Assembly (NCBI GenBank): GCA_052289195.1
Contig: DAWAJD010000023.1
Span: forward strand, 1 to 33,722
DNA from: UBA4644 sp900555855
GTDB lineage: Bacteria; Bacillota; Clostridia; Oscillospirales; Butyricicoccaceae
Length of the DNA stretch: 33,722 nt
Direction: 5' to 3'
Positions within the stretch are counted from its first letter, which is position 1. Each line of letters starts with the position of its first letter. This document shows positions 15,912 through 22,524 of the stretch, one piece after another. Below the pieces are notes generated by a model. It saw only the letters and a program-made list of their open reading frames with translations, searched no databases and had not been told where the DNA came from. The translations under genes and the position numbers were made by a program.

Positions 15912-17234
15912 ATGTTAAAACAATTACTTCTGCAGATCGTATTGATCTTATGCAACGCTTTCTTTGCCGCCACGGAGATCGCCGTGATCTCCCTGAACGA
16001 AAAGAAGGTTCGCGCTCTGGCTTCTGACGGTGATAAGCGGGCAAAGAAAATGCTCCGCATCATCGAGACGCCTACCCAGTTCCTCTCCACCATCCAAATC
16101 GGCATCACGCTGGCCGGCTTTTTGGGCTCGGCTTTTGCGGCGGACAATTTTGCCGAGACGGTCTCCGCCTTTCTGGTCCGCATCTTCCGCATCGCGCCCC
16201 AGCACGCCGGGACCATGAACACCGTGGCCGTGGTGGCGGTGACGCTGATCCTCTCTTATTTTACCCTGATCTTCGGCGAGCTTGTCCCCAAGCGCATCGC
16301 CATGAAGCACAAGGAGAAGCTGGCCAACGCCGTCTGCGGCTTCATCTCCGTATTGGCCGCCATTTTGAAGCCCATCATCTGGTTCCTCACCGTCTCCACC
16401 AATGCAGTGCTGCGGCTGGTGGGCATTGATCCCAAGGAAAAGGATGAGCCTGTTTCTGAGGAGGACATCGTTCTGATGCTGGACGCCGGCGGCGACGAGG
16501 GCACGCTGGACCGGGACGACATTACTTATATCAAAAATGTCTTCAAGCTGGATCGCATGACCGCGGAGGATGTGATGACGCCCTGGAAATCCGTGGTATA
16601 TCTGACGGAGAACGCTTCTGAAGAGGAGATCGTCTCCCTGATCAAGACCGAGGCCTTTTCCCGTATCCCCGTTTATGATGCCAGAGAAGACCGGATCATC
16701 GGCGTCCTCCATACCAGAGATTATCTTCTGGAGCGGCGCAGCCCGGGCTTTTCCCTGCAGCAGGTGCTCCATGAGCCGGTGATCGTGCCGGAGACTGTGA
16801 ATCTGGATACGCTCTTCAAGGAGATGCAGCGCCAGCATAACCACATGGTCATTCTGGTAAACGAATACGGTGAGACCTCCGGCATCGTCTCCATGGAGGA
16901 TATTCTGGAGGAGATCGTGGGCGAGATCTGGGATGAGCGGGACGAAGAGATCGCGCAGATCACTGCCGCCGGTAAGGACGCCTATTGCGTGCTTGCCACC
17001 GCCTCGGTGGAGGAGTTTTTCGATTTCTTCTCCCTCAGCGGCGAAGAGACCGAAGCCACCACCGTCAACGGATGGATCACGGAGCAGGCCGGGCGGATCC
17101 CCAAAACCGGCGAGACCTTCCGGCACGGCGATCTTCAGATCACCGTAGCCAAGGCGGATGAGCTCATGACCCACGAGCTGACCGTGCAGCGTCTGCCGGC
17201 GCAGCAGGCCGGCGGCAAGGCCGATGCAGAATAA
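15912..17234 (+). CDS. CNNM/CBS-domain transporter or HlyC/CorC family protein (copy 1)
   Basis: A 440-residue protein with the full domain set: an N-terminal CNNM (DUF21) membrane domain (about residues 1-190), a CBS pair (about 205-325; MTPWKSVVYL, RIPVYDAREDRIIGVLHTRD, SGIVSMEDILEEIVGEIWDE) and a C-terminal CorC_HlyC domain. Related proteins handle Mg2+ (CorC, MpfA) or were named haemolysin C-like. A role in divalent metal efflux is likely but not shown. GGAGG lies 12 bases before the ATG, a rather long gap; an in-frame stop immediately upstream excludes an earlier start. A long leader precedes it and a terminator follows. Confidence 0.92.
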   Translation: MLKQLLLQIVLILCNAFFAATEIAVISLNEKKVRALASDGDKRAKKMLRIIETPTQFLSTIQIGITLAGFLGSAFAADNFAETVSAFLVRIFRIAPQHAGTMNTVAVVAVTLILSYFTLIFGELVPKRIAMKHKEKLANAVCGFISVLAAILKPIIWFLTVSTNAVLRLVGIDPKEKDEPVSEEDIVLMLDAGGDEGTLDRDDITYIKNVFKLDRMTAEDVMTPWKSVVYLTENASEEEIVSLIKTEAFSRIPVYDAREDRIIGVLHTRDYLLERRSPGFSLQQVLHEPVIVPETVNLDTLFKEMQRQHNHMVILVNEYGETSGIVSMEDILEEIVGEIWDERDEEIAQITAAGKDAYCVLATASVEEFFDFFSLSGEETEATTVNGWITEQAGRIPKTGETFRHGDLQITVAKADELMTHELTVQRLPAQQAGGKADAE

Positions 17235-17246
17235 GAATACAGGTAT

Positions 17247-17277
17247 AAAAGGCGCAGGCTTTGCCCGCGCCTTTTTT
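17247..17277. terminator. Bidirectional terminator after CNNM copy 1
   Basis: AAAAGGCGC pairs with GCGCCTTTT, with an inner GGC/GCC, and T runs on both strands. It lies between the convergent CNNM and EcsC-like genes. Confidence 0.9.
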
Positions 17278-17278
17278 A

Positions 17279-18187
17279 TTATTCCGAACAGGATTCGGTA
17301 GCTTCTGTCGACGATGCTTTCTCCTCTGCCGGTTTGGGACTTCCGCAATAGGAACAAAATCTGCCGATGCTTTCTCTCCCACATTGGCAAATCCAGACTT
17401 CCTTCCCTTCCTCCATTGCGCTCAGCATCGCTTCCCCTTGCATTACCGCCGTTTCATATTCCTCGGGCGTCATACGCGCCAATGTGGACAGATGCTTCTT
17501 CAACCGGTTAGCCATCGGCTGAAAGGCCGCGAAGGTGATTCCGCCGGAAATCGCTCCGCCCAGCAGAGGTACCGTCTTAGCCACACCGTTTGCAAAGGTG
17601 CTTTTTACCAGCTTATTGCCGAACAGCGCCGCGATCTTCTTTGCAATGGGGAAATACCATGTTTTTGTAAGTGCTTTTGCGGCAATTTTCTTTGCCACCG
17701 CTCTTTTGGCCGCTTCACCAAACAGTTTTGTAATGGCGGATCTTGCAGCGCTGACGCCAGACATTACGCCAATAAAGAGGATCAACTGCGATTCTGTCGC
17801 CGCGTCCAATTCCGTACCCTCTGCAAACAGCTCTTTCCAGCCATAAAGATATGCCAGTTCCTGCGCTGTTCGCAGTATAAACCCATAGAATTGCACCAGA
17901 TCTACCGGGATGGTCGCCGCCATGGCGATCCCGCCCGGGATCCCGGCTGCAGCAGATATGGTCGTTACTTTTAACGCTTCATTCCGGATCACCGCTGCCG
18001 CCGCGCTGTCCAGAACGCCCACCGGAATCCCCGCATTGAGCGTTCCCTCCCGGATCGCGCTTTCCAACTGCGTGGATGTGCACAGCTTGCATAGGTTTTT
18101 TCGGAGAAAGCTATTCCTCTCTACCTTTACCAGCGGAAGCTTCGCCGCATTTTCTACAACGGTAATCCATGTGTTTTTCTCCGTCAC
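17279..18187 (-). CDS. EcsC-like protein with C-terminal zinc ribbon
   Basis: A 302-residue protein. The central region has the EcsC-family pattern: GIPGGIAMAATIPVDLVQFYG, followed by RTAQELAYLYGW, and several amphipathic or hydrophobic helices. EcsC-type proteins are membrane-associated and of unclear function. A C-terminal zinc ribbon (CQCGRESIGRFCSYCGSPKP) is fused after about residue 265. The start is a GTG, since GGGAGG lies 7 bases upstream; a longer frame from 18217 has less support. It is monocistronic with its own promoter, ending at the shared terminator. Confidence 0.78.
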   Translation of the reverse strand: MTEKNTWITVVENAAKLPLVKVERNSFLRKNLCKLCTSTQLESAIREGTLNAGIPVGVLDSAAAAVIRNEALKVTTISAAAGIPGGIAMAATIPVDLVQFYGFILRTAQELAYLYGWKELFAEGTELDAATESQLILFIGVMSGVSAARSAITKLFGEAAKRAVAKKIAAKALTKTWYFPIAKKIAALFGNKLVKSTFANGVAKTVPLLGGAISGGITFAAFQPMANRLKKHLSTLARMTPEEYETAVMQGEAMLSAMEEGKEVWICQCGRESIGRFCSYCGSPKPAEEKASSTEATESCSE

Positions 18188-18263
18188 GCTTATCCCTCCC
18201 TGTTTTTGCTCATACACTGTTTTTTTCGCGGGCTTTCGTCTTTTGCGGCTTTTGTTTTTCTAC

Positions 18264-18292
18264 ATTTTACGCTTGGTGGAAAATTCTGTCAA
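18264..18292 (-). promoter_or_regulatory. Promoter of the EcsC-like gene
   Basis: Minus strand: -35 TTGACA (18292-18287), 17-bp spacer, -10 TAAAAT (18269-18264). It is divergent from the tRNA promoter. Confidence 0.78.
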
Positions 18293-18313
18293 GATGTGGA
18301 AAAGGGCAAAAAT

Positions 18314-18344
18314 GTTTTGAAAAAATGCTTGCTTTTTTCAAAAC
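18314..18344. repeat. Perfect 12-bp inverted repeat upstream of the tRNA-Leu genes
   Basis: GTTTTGAAAAAA (18314-18325) and TTTTTTCAAAAC (18333-18344) with a 7-base spacer. The right arm overlaps the -35 of the tRNA promoter. It lies between divergent promoters, so a terminator role is unlikely. Confidence 0.8.
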
Positions 18345-18357
18345 GGTATGCTATAGT
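18329..18357 (+). promoter_or_regulatory. Promoter of the tRNA-Leu pair
   Basis: -35 TTGCTT (18329-18334), 17-bp spacer, -10 TATAGT (18352-18357), 19 bases before the first tRNA. Confidence 0.75.
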
Positions 18358-18376
18358 ATATAAGCAATCGCAATTC

Positions 18377-18463
18377 GCAGCCATGGCGGAATTGGCATAC
18401 GCGCTAGCTTGAGGTGCTAGTTCCAGTAATGGATTGAGGGTTCAAGTCCCTCTGGCTGCACCA
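18377..18463 (+). tRNA. tRNA-Leu (anticodon GAG)
   Basis: An 87-nt class II tRNA with acceptor stem GCAGCCA/TGGCTGC, discriminator A and encoded CCA. The anticodon stem CTAGC/GCTAG encloses TTGAGGT (GAG, reading CUU/CUC). The T arm is GAGGG-TTCAAGT-CCCTC and a long variable arm is present, as in leucine tRNAs. Confidence 0.96.
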
Positions 18464-18475
18464 AAGCCCTGATTT

Positions 18476-18562
18476 GCGGATGTGGCGGAATTGGCAGACG
18501 CGCATGGTTCAGGTCCATGTGAAAGCAATTTCATGGGGGTTCAAGTCCCTTCATCCGCACCA
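18476..18562 (+). tRNA. tRNA-Leu (anticodon CAG)
   Basis: An 87-nt class II tRNA with acceptor stem GCGGATG/CATCCGC and encoded CCA. The anticodon stem CATGG/CCATG encloses TTCAGGT (CAG, reading CUG). It follows the first tRNA by 12 bases and shares its promoter and terminator. Confidence 0.96.
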
Positions 18563-18567
18563 GACAA

Positions 18568-18618
18568 AATAGATCCGAACTCAGCACCGCTCGGTGAAGA
18601 GTTCGGATCTATTGTTTT
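18568..18618 (+). terminator. Terminator of the tRNA-Leu pair
   Basis: A perfect 15-bp stem (AATAGATCCGAACTC with its complement) and an inner CACC/GGTG stem, followed by GTTTT. Confidence 0.85.
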
Positions 18619-18641
18619 ATCTGCTTTGCCCGCCGGCAAAA

Positions 18642-18670
18642 TTGACGCTGGCGGCATCCTGTGCTATAAT
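18642..18670 (+). promoter_or_regulatory. Promoter of the C5 methyltransferase gene
   Basis: -35 TTGACG (18642-18647), 17-bp spacer, -10 TATAAT (18665-18670). Confidence 0.8.
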
Positions 18671-18704
18671 AATTGCTGAATCGTCAAAACGCGAGGGGAA
18701 CGCA

Positions 18705-19778
18705 ATGAAGGAATACAATGTAATCGATCTGTTTGCCGGCGTGGGCGGTCTCTCCTATGGCTTTTCGGAAATGCCCGAATTCCATATTCTTGCCGCAAAC
18801 GAGATCGAACGGGATATCGCGGCGGCATATTCCCTGAATCATCCTGGGGTGACCATGCTGAACTGCGATATCTGCGCGCTGACCGAATCGGCCTTATTGG
18901 AGGCGACAGGCAGGCAGCAGATCGATATCGTCATCGGCGGCCCGCCCTGCCAGTCCTATTCCACGCTGGGCAAAAGACGGCTGGACGAAAAAGCCAGCCT
19001 GTTTCTGCAGTACAAACGGATCCTTCAGCTTCTGAAGCCCCGGGCTTTTGTCTTTGAAAATGTTGTGGGGCTCCTCAGCATGGATCATGGCCGGCTGTTT
19101 CCTCAGATCCAGGCTGAGTTCCGGGAGATCGGATACTGCCTGAAGCATCGCGTTTTGGATGCGGTGGATTTTGGCGTTCCCCAGCATAGAGAACGGGTGA
19201 TCCTGGTGGGCTTCCGCGGGGAAAACCCCTTTATTTACCCCGAAGCCACCCACGGCAGCGGCAAAAAAGCCTATGTGACCCTGCGGGATGCGCTGGGCGA
19301 TCTGCCTTGCCTGAAGGGCGGACAGCAGTCCGCCGAATATGCAGGGGAAGCGGACAATGATTTCCTCAAATTTGTCCGGCGCGGCAGCGGCACCCTGACG
19401 GAACACATGGCTCCCAAAAACGGAGCGCATCTGGTCAGGATCATGGAAGCGCTAAAGGACGGCCAAAGCAAATGCGATCTGCCGGAGGATATCCGCCCCA
19501 AAAGCGGCTATGGCAACACCTACGCCAAGCTCTGGTGGGACAGGCCGTCTACCACGATCACGCGGAATTTCGCCTGTCCCTCCTCCTCCAGATGCATCCA
19601 TCCCCGGGATTCCCGCGCCATGTCCATCCGCGAAGGCGCAAGGCTCCAGAGCTTTCCGGACGACTACCGGTTCTATGGCTCCGACGGCATGAAGCGGCTG
19701 GAGATCGGCAATGCGGTCCCTCCCCTGCTGTCTGTGGCGATCGCAAGGCAAATGGCGCTGGCGCTGGAGAGCGAATAA
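18705..19778 (+). CDS. DNA (cytosine-5) methyltransferase of a Type II R-M system
   Basis: A 357-residue C5 methyltransferase with all ordered motifs: I (DLFAGVGG, residues 8-15), IV (GGPPCQS with catalytic C82), VI (FENVVG, about 117-122), VIII (QHRERVILVG, 160-169), IX (RLQSFPDDY), X (GNAVPP, 335-340). The target recognition region is short (about residues 185-285), as for a 4-6 bp site; the site itself cannot be told. GAGGGGAA before the ATG fixes the start; a longer frame from 18594 overlaps the promoter and is rejected. It converges with the endonuclease gene, 4 bases between stops, and lies directly after the tRNA-Leu pair. Confidence 0.93.
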   Translation: MKEYNVIDLFAGVGGLSYGFSEMPEFHILAANEIERDIAAAYSLNHPGVTMLNCDICALTESALLEATGRQQIDIVIGGPPCQSYSTLGKRRLDEKASLFLQYKRILQLLKPRAFVFENVVGLLSMDHGRLFPQIQAEFREIGYCLKHRVLDAVDFGVPQHRERVILVGFRGENPFIYPEATHGSGKKAYVTLRDALGDLPCLKGGQQSAEYAGEADNDFLKFVRRGSGTLTEHMAPKNGAHLVRIMEALKDGQSKCDLPEDIRPKSGYGNTYAKLWWDRPSTTITRNFACPSSSRCIHPRDSRAMSIREGARLQSFPDDYRFYGSDGMKRLEIGNAVPPLLSVAIARQMALALESE

Positions 19779-19782
19779 GCCC

Positions 19783-20631
19783 TTACGCCTTTTGCCCGGC
19801 CAGCGCCTTCACCTTTTCATACTGATGGTGGAATTGCATTTTTGCCTGATGCCACTGCACGAAGCCAAAGGGCAGCTGGATGGTGGTCCCGCCATAGGCC
19901 GTGCCATAGCAGGTCTCGCGTTTTGCTGCGCGCTGCGCAGCGCTGCAGATGTCCTCAATGGGAAAGATCGCATCCGTATCGTTCTCTTCCAGCAGATTGA
20001 TATACCACACATACTCCGACCAATCGCCGGGGCTGCAGGCGGCGCCCATGGAAAAGGAGAGCTTTGCGATCTCATATGCATGGTCCGAAAACCATTGCAG
20101 CAGCGCGTCGCAGAGCTGCCGGTCATAGGCCCTCAGCGTAGAGGCATTCAGGCTTTTATGCTTTTGCTGCAGGGCAAAGCTTTTGGCGCAGCTCCGGTCC
20201 CCATAGCTTCCGACGATGGCTCCGGCATCCTCGGCGGCGGCCCAAAACAGCGCTATGGCTCTGCAAACCTCCTTCGGGATCTGCGTCTTGAACTGCTTTT
20301 CAAAGGTCTCGATAAACAGTCTGGCGCCGACAAAATACACCTGCCCCGCAAGGCTCTTTTTGATGGAAACATTGACGGTCTCCCCGGTGTCCAGCGTCAC
20401 CTTCAGATCGGTTTTTGATTTCGTCTTCCGCCCGTTTACGCCGGGCACATCGGTCTCATGCAGGCCCCCGATGGAGGTGCTGACGATCCTGGCCGAAACC
20501 CTCCCGATCCTTTTTAAGAAGGACTCTGCAAAATCCGCATCCGTATCCAGGCGTATTTTGACAAGCGCTTCATTTTTGTGCCCCGAAAGCTTCGCGTGCT
20601 TCCAGCCTGCGGCCCGGTCTCTGTATTCCAT
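19783..20631 (-). CDS. Probable Type II restriction endonuclease, family not recognised
   Basis: A 282-residue protein. Its role is inferred from position, convergent with the C5 methyltransferase and 5 bases after a controller-type gene. A PD-(D/E)XK-like pattern is present: an acidic residue in GHKNEALV (E21), D75 in KTDLKVTL, and VNVSIKK about 14 residues later (SxK type, K91). I could not name a matching endonuclease family. A ribosome site GGAGG sits inside the last codons of the controller gene, 10 bases before the ATG, so the two are co-translated. A longer frame to 20763 overlaps the controller and is not supported. Confidence 0.75.
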   Translation of the reverse strand: MEYRDRAAGWKHAKLSGHKNEALVKIRLDTDADFAESFLKRIGRVSARIVSTSIGGLHETDVPGVNGRKTKSKTDLKVTLDTGETVNVSIKKSLAGQVYFVGARLFIETFEKQFKTQIPKEVCRAIALFWAAAEDAGAIVGSYGDRSCAKSFALQQKHKSLNASTLRAYDRQLCDALLQWFSDHAYEIAKLSFSMGAACSPGDWSEYVWYINLLEENDTDAIFPIEDICSAAQRAAKRETCYGTAYGGTTIQLPFGFVQWHQAKMQFHHQYEKVKALAGQKA

Positions 20632-20636
20632 GAAGC

Positions 20637-20846
20637 TCAATCCTCCAAAAACAATTGATAGGTCTCGATCTCCAGCGCATCTGCGATGCGCTGAATGTTT
20701 TCCAGGGATATGCTGCGGCGATAGCATTCGATGGCGCTGATATAGGTCCGATGCATCCCGCATTTGCTGGCAAAGGCTTCCTGCGACAGGCCCATCCTGC
20801 AGCGGTATTTTTTAAGGTTGTCTGCAAAAACTTTTACAATATCCAT
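20637..20846 (-). CDS. XRE-family controller (C protein) of the R-M system
   Basis: A 69-residue protein that is almost entirely one Cro/C1-type helix-turn-helix: residues about 8-62, with MGLSQEAFASKCGMHRTYIS as recognition unit and SLENIQRIADALEIE as the last helices. Size, position before the endonuclease, and translational linkage match R-M controller proteins, which delay endonuclease expression until methylation is complete. The start at 20846 follows an AGGAGGAAGG site; a longer frame from 20879 would cover it. A tandem C-box-like operator lies 38 bases upstream (20884-20911). Confidence 0.88.
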   Translation of the reverse strand: MDIVKVFADNLKKYRCRMGLSQEAFASKCGMHRTYISAIECYRRSISLENIQRIADALEIETYQLFLED

Positions 20847-20883
20847 CGTTCCTTCCTCCTGTGATTGAACATAATCCATTTGA

Positions 20884-20911
20884 ATACTATCCGTCTACAT
20901 ACAATAAGTAT
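20884..20911 (-). promoter_or_regulatory. Tandem C-box-like operator of the controller gene
   Basis: On the minus strand two related half-palindromic boxes occur in tandem, TAC-5-GTA and GAC-5-GTA, separated by TGTA, inside a larger ATACT/AGTAT inverted repeat. This is the paired-box arrangement of known controller-protein operators. A weak promoter (TAGACG, 17 bp, TTATGT) would overlap the downstream box. Confidence 0.6.
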
Positions 20912-20969
20912 CATACGCGAAGCCCCTCGCTCGCCGGCAACGGCACGGGAAAGCAGGCGTTTGCTCCGC

Positions 20970-20998
20970 TTGACTTGCGCGGTGCATTGTGCTATAAT
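20970..20998 (+). promoter_or_regulatory. Promoter of MATE copy 2
   Basis: -35 TTGACT (20970-20975), 17-bp spacer, -10 TATAAT (20993-20998), giving a leader of about 105 bases. It is divergent from the R-M controller operator. Confidence 0.88.
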
Positions 20999-21023
20999 GC
21001 GCTTTGTTCGCTCGGAGGGCGCG

Positions 21024-21062
21024 TTGTTCATAGAAACGACAGCCGGACAAGAGACAGACTGA
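21024..21062 (+). CDS. Candidate 12-residue leader peptide of MATE copy 2
   Basis: A TTG-started short frame (xFIETTAGQETD, stop TGA) with GGAGGG four bases upstream. Its 3' half overlaps the left arms of the nested terminator, so a ribosome on it would open the hairpin. It is coding only by inference from the layout, and the TTG start weakens it. Confidence 0.35.
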   Translation: MFIETTAGQETD

Positions 21063-21088
21063 GATGTCTGTTTTTTGTCCGGTTTTTT
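21043..21088 (+). terminator. Nested leader terminator before MATE copy 2
   Basis: An inner perfect stem ACAGAC/GTCTGT (21054-21059, 21066-21071) is followed by T residues. It is enclosed in an outer stem CCGGACAA/TTGTCCGG (21043-21050, 21075-21082) followed by six T. It ends 22 bases before the MATE start. Confidence 0.82.
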
Positions 21089-21110
21089 CACGCAAAAGGA
21101 GGAATGCAGC

Positions 21111-22484
21111 ATGGACTTCCTGAACGGAAACATCAAACCGATGTACTTCAAATACCTGTCGGCCGCGTTTGGCAGCGCAATGATCTCCTCGATCTATTCC
21201 ATCGTAGACACGGCAATGGTCGGGCAGTACCACGGGCCGCAGGGAACGGCGGCGCTGGCAGTCGTCGCGCCGGTATGGAACATCATCTACAGCCTTGGCC
21301 TTTTGGTGGGCATCGGCGGCAGCGTGATCTTCAGCACAAGGCGCGGCAGCGGAAAAAGCGACGGAAGCGAACATCAGTATTTTACCGCCGCGGTGATCGG
21401 CGCGGTGATTTTATCCATGCTGGCATGGGTCGGGATCCTGGGCTTTCAGCGCCCTGTCCTGACCTTCTTCGGCGCGGATGAAGCGCTGCTTGCGCTGGCG
21501 CAGAGCTATATGCGGCCCATCCAGTATGTTTTCCCGCTTTTCCTGTTCAATCAGCTGCTGGCGGCGTTTCTGCGGAATGACAATGCGCCGGGGCTGGCGA
21601 CCCTCGGCGTATTGTCCGGCGGCATCTTTAACATCTTTGGCGATTATTTCTTCGTCTTCCCCTGTGATATGGGGATCTACGGCGCGGGACTGGCAACCGC
21701 CATCGGCGCCGGCATTTCGTTTCTTGTGATGCTGACGCACTTTTTCAGCCGCAAAAACACGCTCCGCCTGATCAAGCCCGAAAAGCTCCTGCTCAGGCTG
21801 CAGGAGATCGCCGTCACGGGCTTTTCCACCTTCTTCATTGATGTGGCAATGGGCATCCTGACGGTGCTGTTCAACCGGCAGATCATGCAATATCTCGGTG
21901 CAAACGCTCTGGCGATCTATGGGCCCATCATTCAGGTCAGCACCTTTGTCCAGTGCTGTGCATACAGCGTTGGACAGGCATCTCAGCCCATTATTTCCAC
22001 GAACTTCGGCGCAGGAAAAGGAGAACGCATCAAAGAAACGCTGCGTCTGGCGCTCTGGACAACGGGATTCTTCGGCGTGTTCTGGACGGTCCTCAGCATG
22101 GCCTTTCCCAATGCCTATATCCGCATTTTCATGACGCCCACGCCGGAGATATTGGATATGGCGCCCGCCATTGTCCGCACCTATGCGCTGTCGTTTCTGC
22201 TCCTGCCGTTCAATATCTTTTCCACCTATTATTTTCAGGCGATCCTGAAGCCCAAGGCGGCTTTTGTCGTTTCCGTGGCGCTGGGACTTGTGATCAGCGG
22301 TATTCTGATCCTGACCCTTCCGGTGCTGGTCCGCGCCGACGCCATCTGGTTCGCCATGCCGGTCACGGAGCTGCTGGTCATGGTTTACGCGGCTTTGACC
22401 ATGCGGGCCTGCACAAAGGCGCTGCCCCAGGGGGCGGCCTGTATGGATGCGGCCTCTTGCAATGCGGCGGAAAATCTGATATAA
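21111..22484 (+). CDS. MATE family multidrug/Na+ efflux transporter (copy 2)
   Basis: A 457-residue MATE transporter with 12 hydrophobic helices and typical motifs (SIYSIVDTAMVGQYHG in helix 1-2, QASQPIISTNFGAGKGERI between the halves). It differs clearly from the copy at 3127-4533, so it is a separate subfamily and not a recent duplicate. AAAGGAGG precedes the ATG by 8 bases. A good promoter and a nested leader terminator suggest attenuation control. Its TAA stop is part of the -10 box of the next gene. Confidence 0.93.
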   Translation: MDFLNGNIKPMYFKYLSAAFGSAMISSIYSIVDTAMVGQYHGPQGTAALAVVAPVWNIIYSLGLLVGIGGSVIFSTRRGSGKSDGSEHQYFTAAVIGAVILSMLAWVGILGFQRPVLTFFGADEALLALAQSYMRPIQYVFPLFLFNQLLAAFLRNDNAPGLATLGVLSGGIFNIFGDYFFVFPCDMGIYGAGLATAIGAGISFLVMLTHFFSRKNTLRLIKPEKLLLRLQEIAVTGFSTFFIDVAMGILTVLFNRQIMQYLGANALAIYGPIIQVSTFVQCCAYSVGQASQPIISTNFGAGKGERIKETLRLALWTTGFFGVFWTVLSMAFPNAYIRIFMTPTPEILDMAPAIVRTYALSFLLLPFNIFSTYYFQAILKPKAAFVVSVALGLVISGILILTLPVLVRADAIWFAMPVTELLVMVYAALTMRACTKALPQGAACMDAASCNAAENLI

Positions 22485-22496
22485 TGCTGCATTATA
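22457..22496 (+). promoter_or_regulatory. Promoter of the CNNM 2-3 pair, with palindrome
   Basis: -35 TTGCAA (22457-22462), 17-bp spacer, -10 TATAAT (22480-22485), placed inside the end of the MATE gene. TATAATG-CTG-CATTATA (22480-22496) is a perfect 7-bp inverted repeat over the -10 and transcript start and is a candidate operator. Confidence 0.75.
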
Positions 22497-22524
22497 CGAT
22501 AAAAAAAGGAGTTGGTAATCTTCC

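Noticed and set aside
18377..18562. tRNA 3' end as a phage-type attachment site
   Set aside because: No second copy of the tRNA 3' end and no integrase gene was seen in the window.
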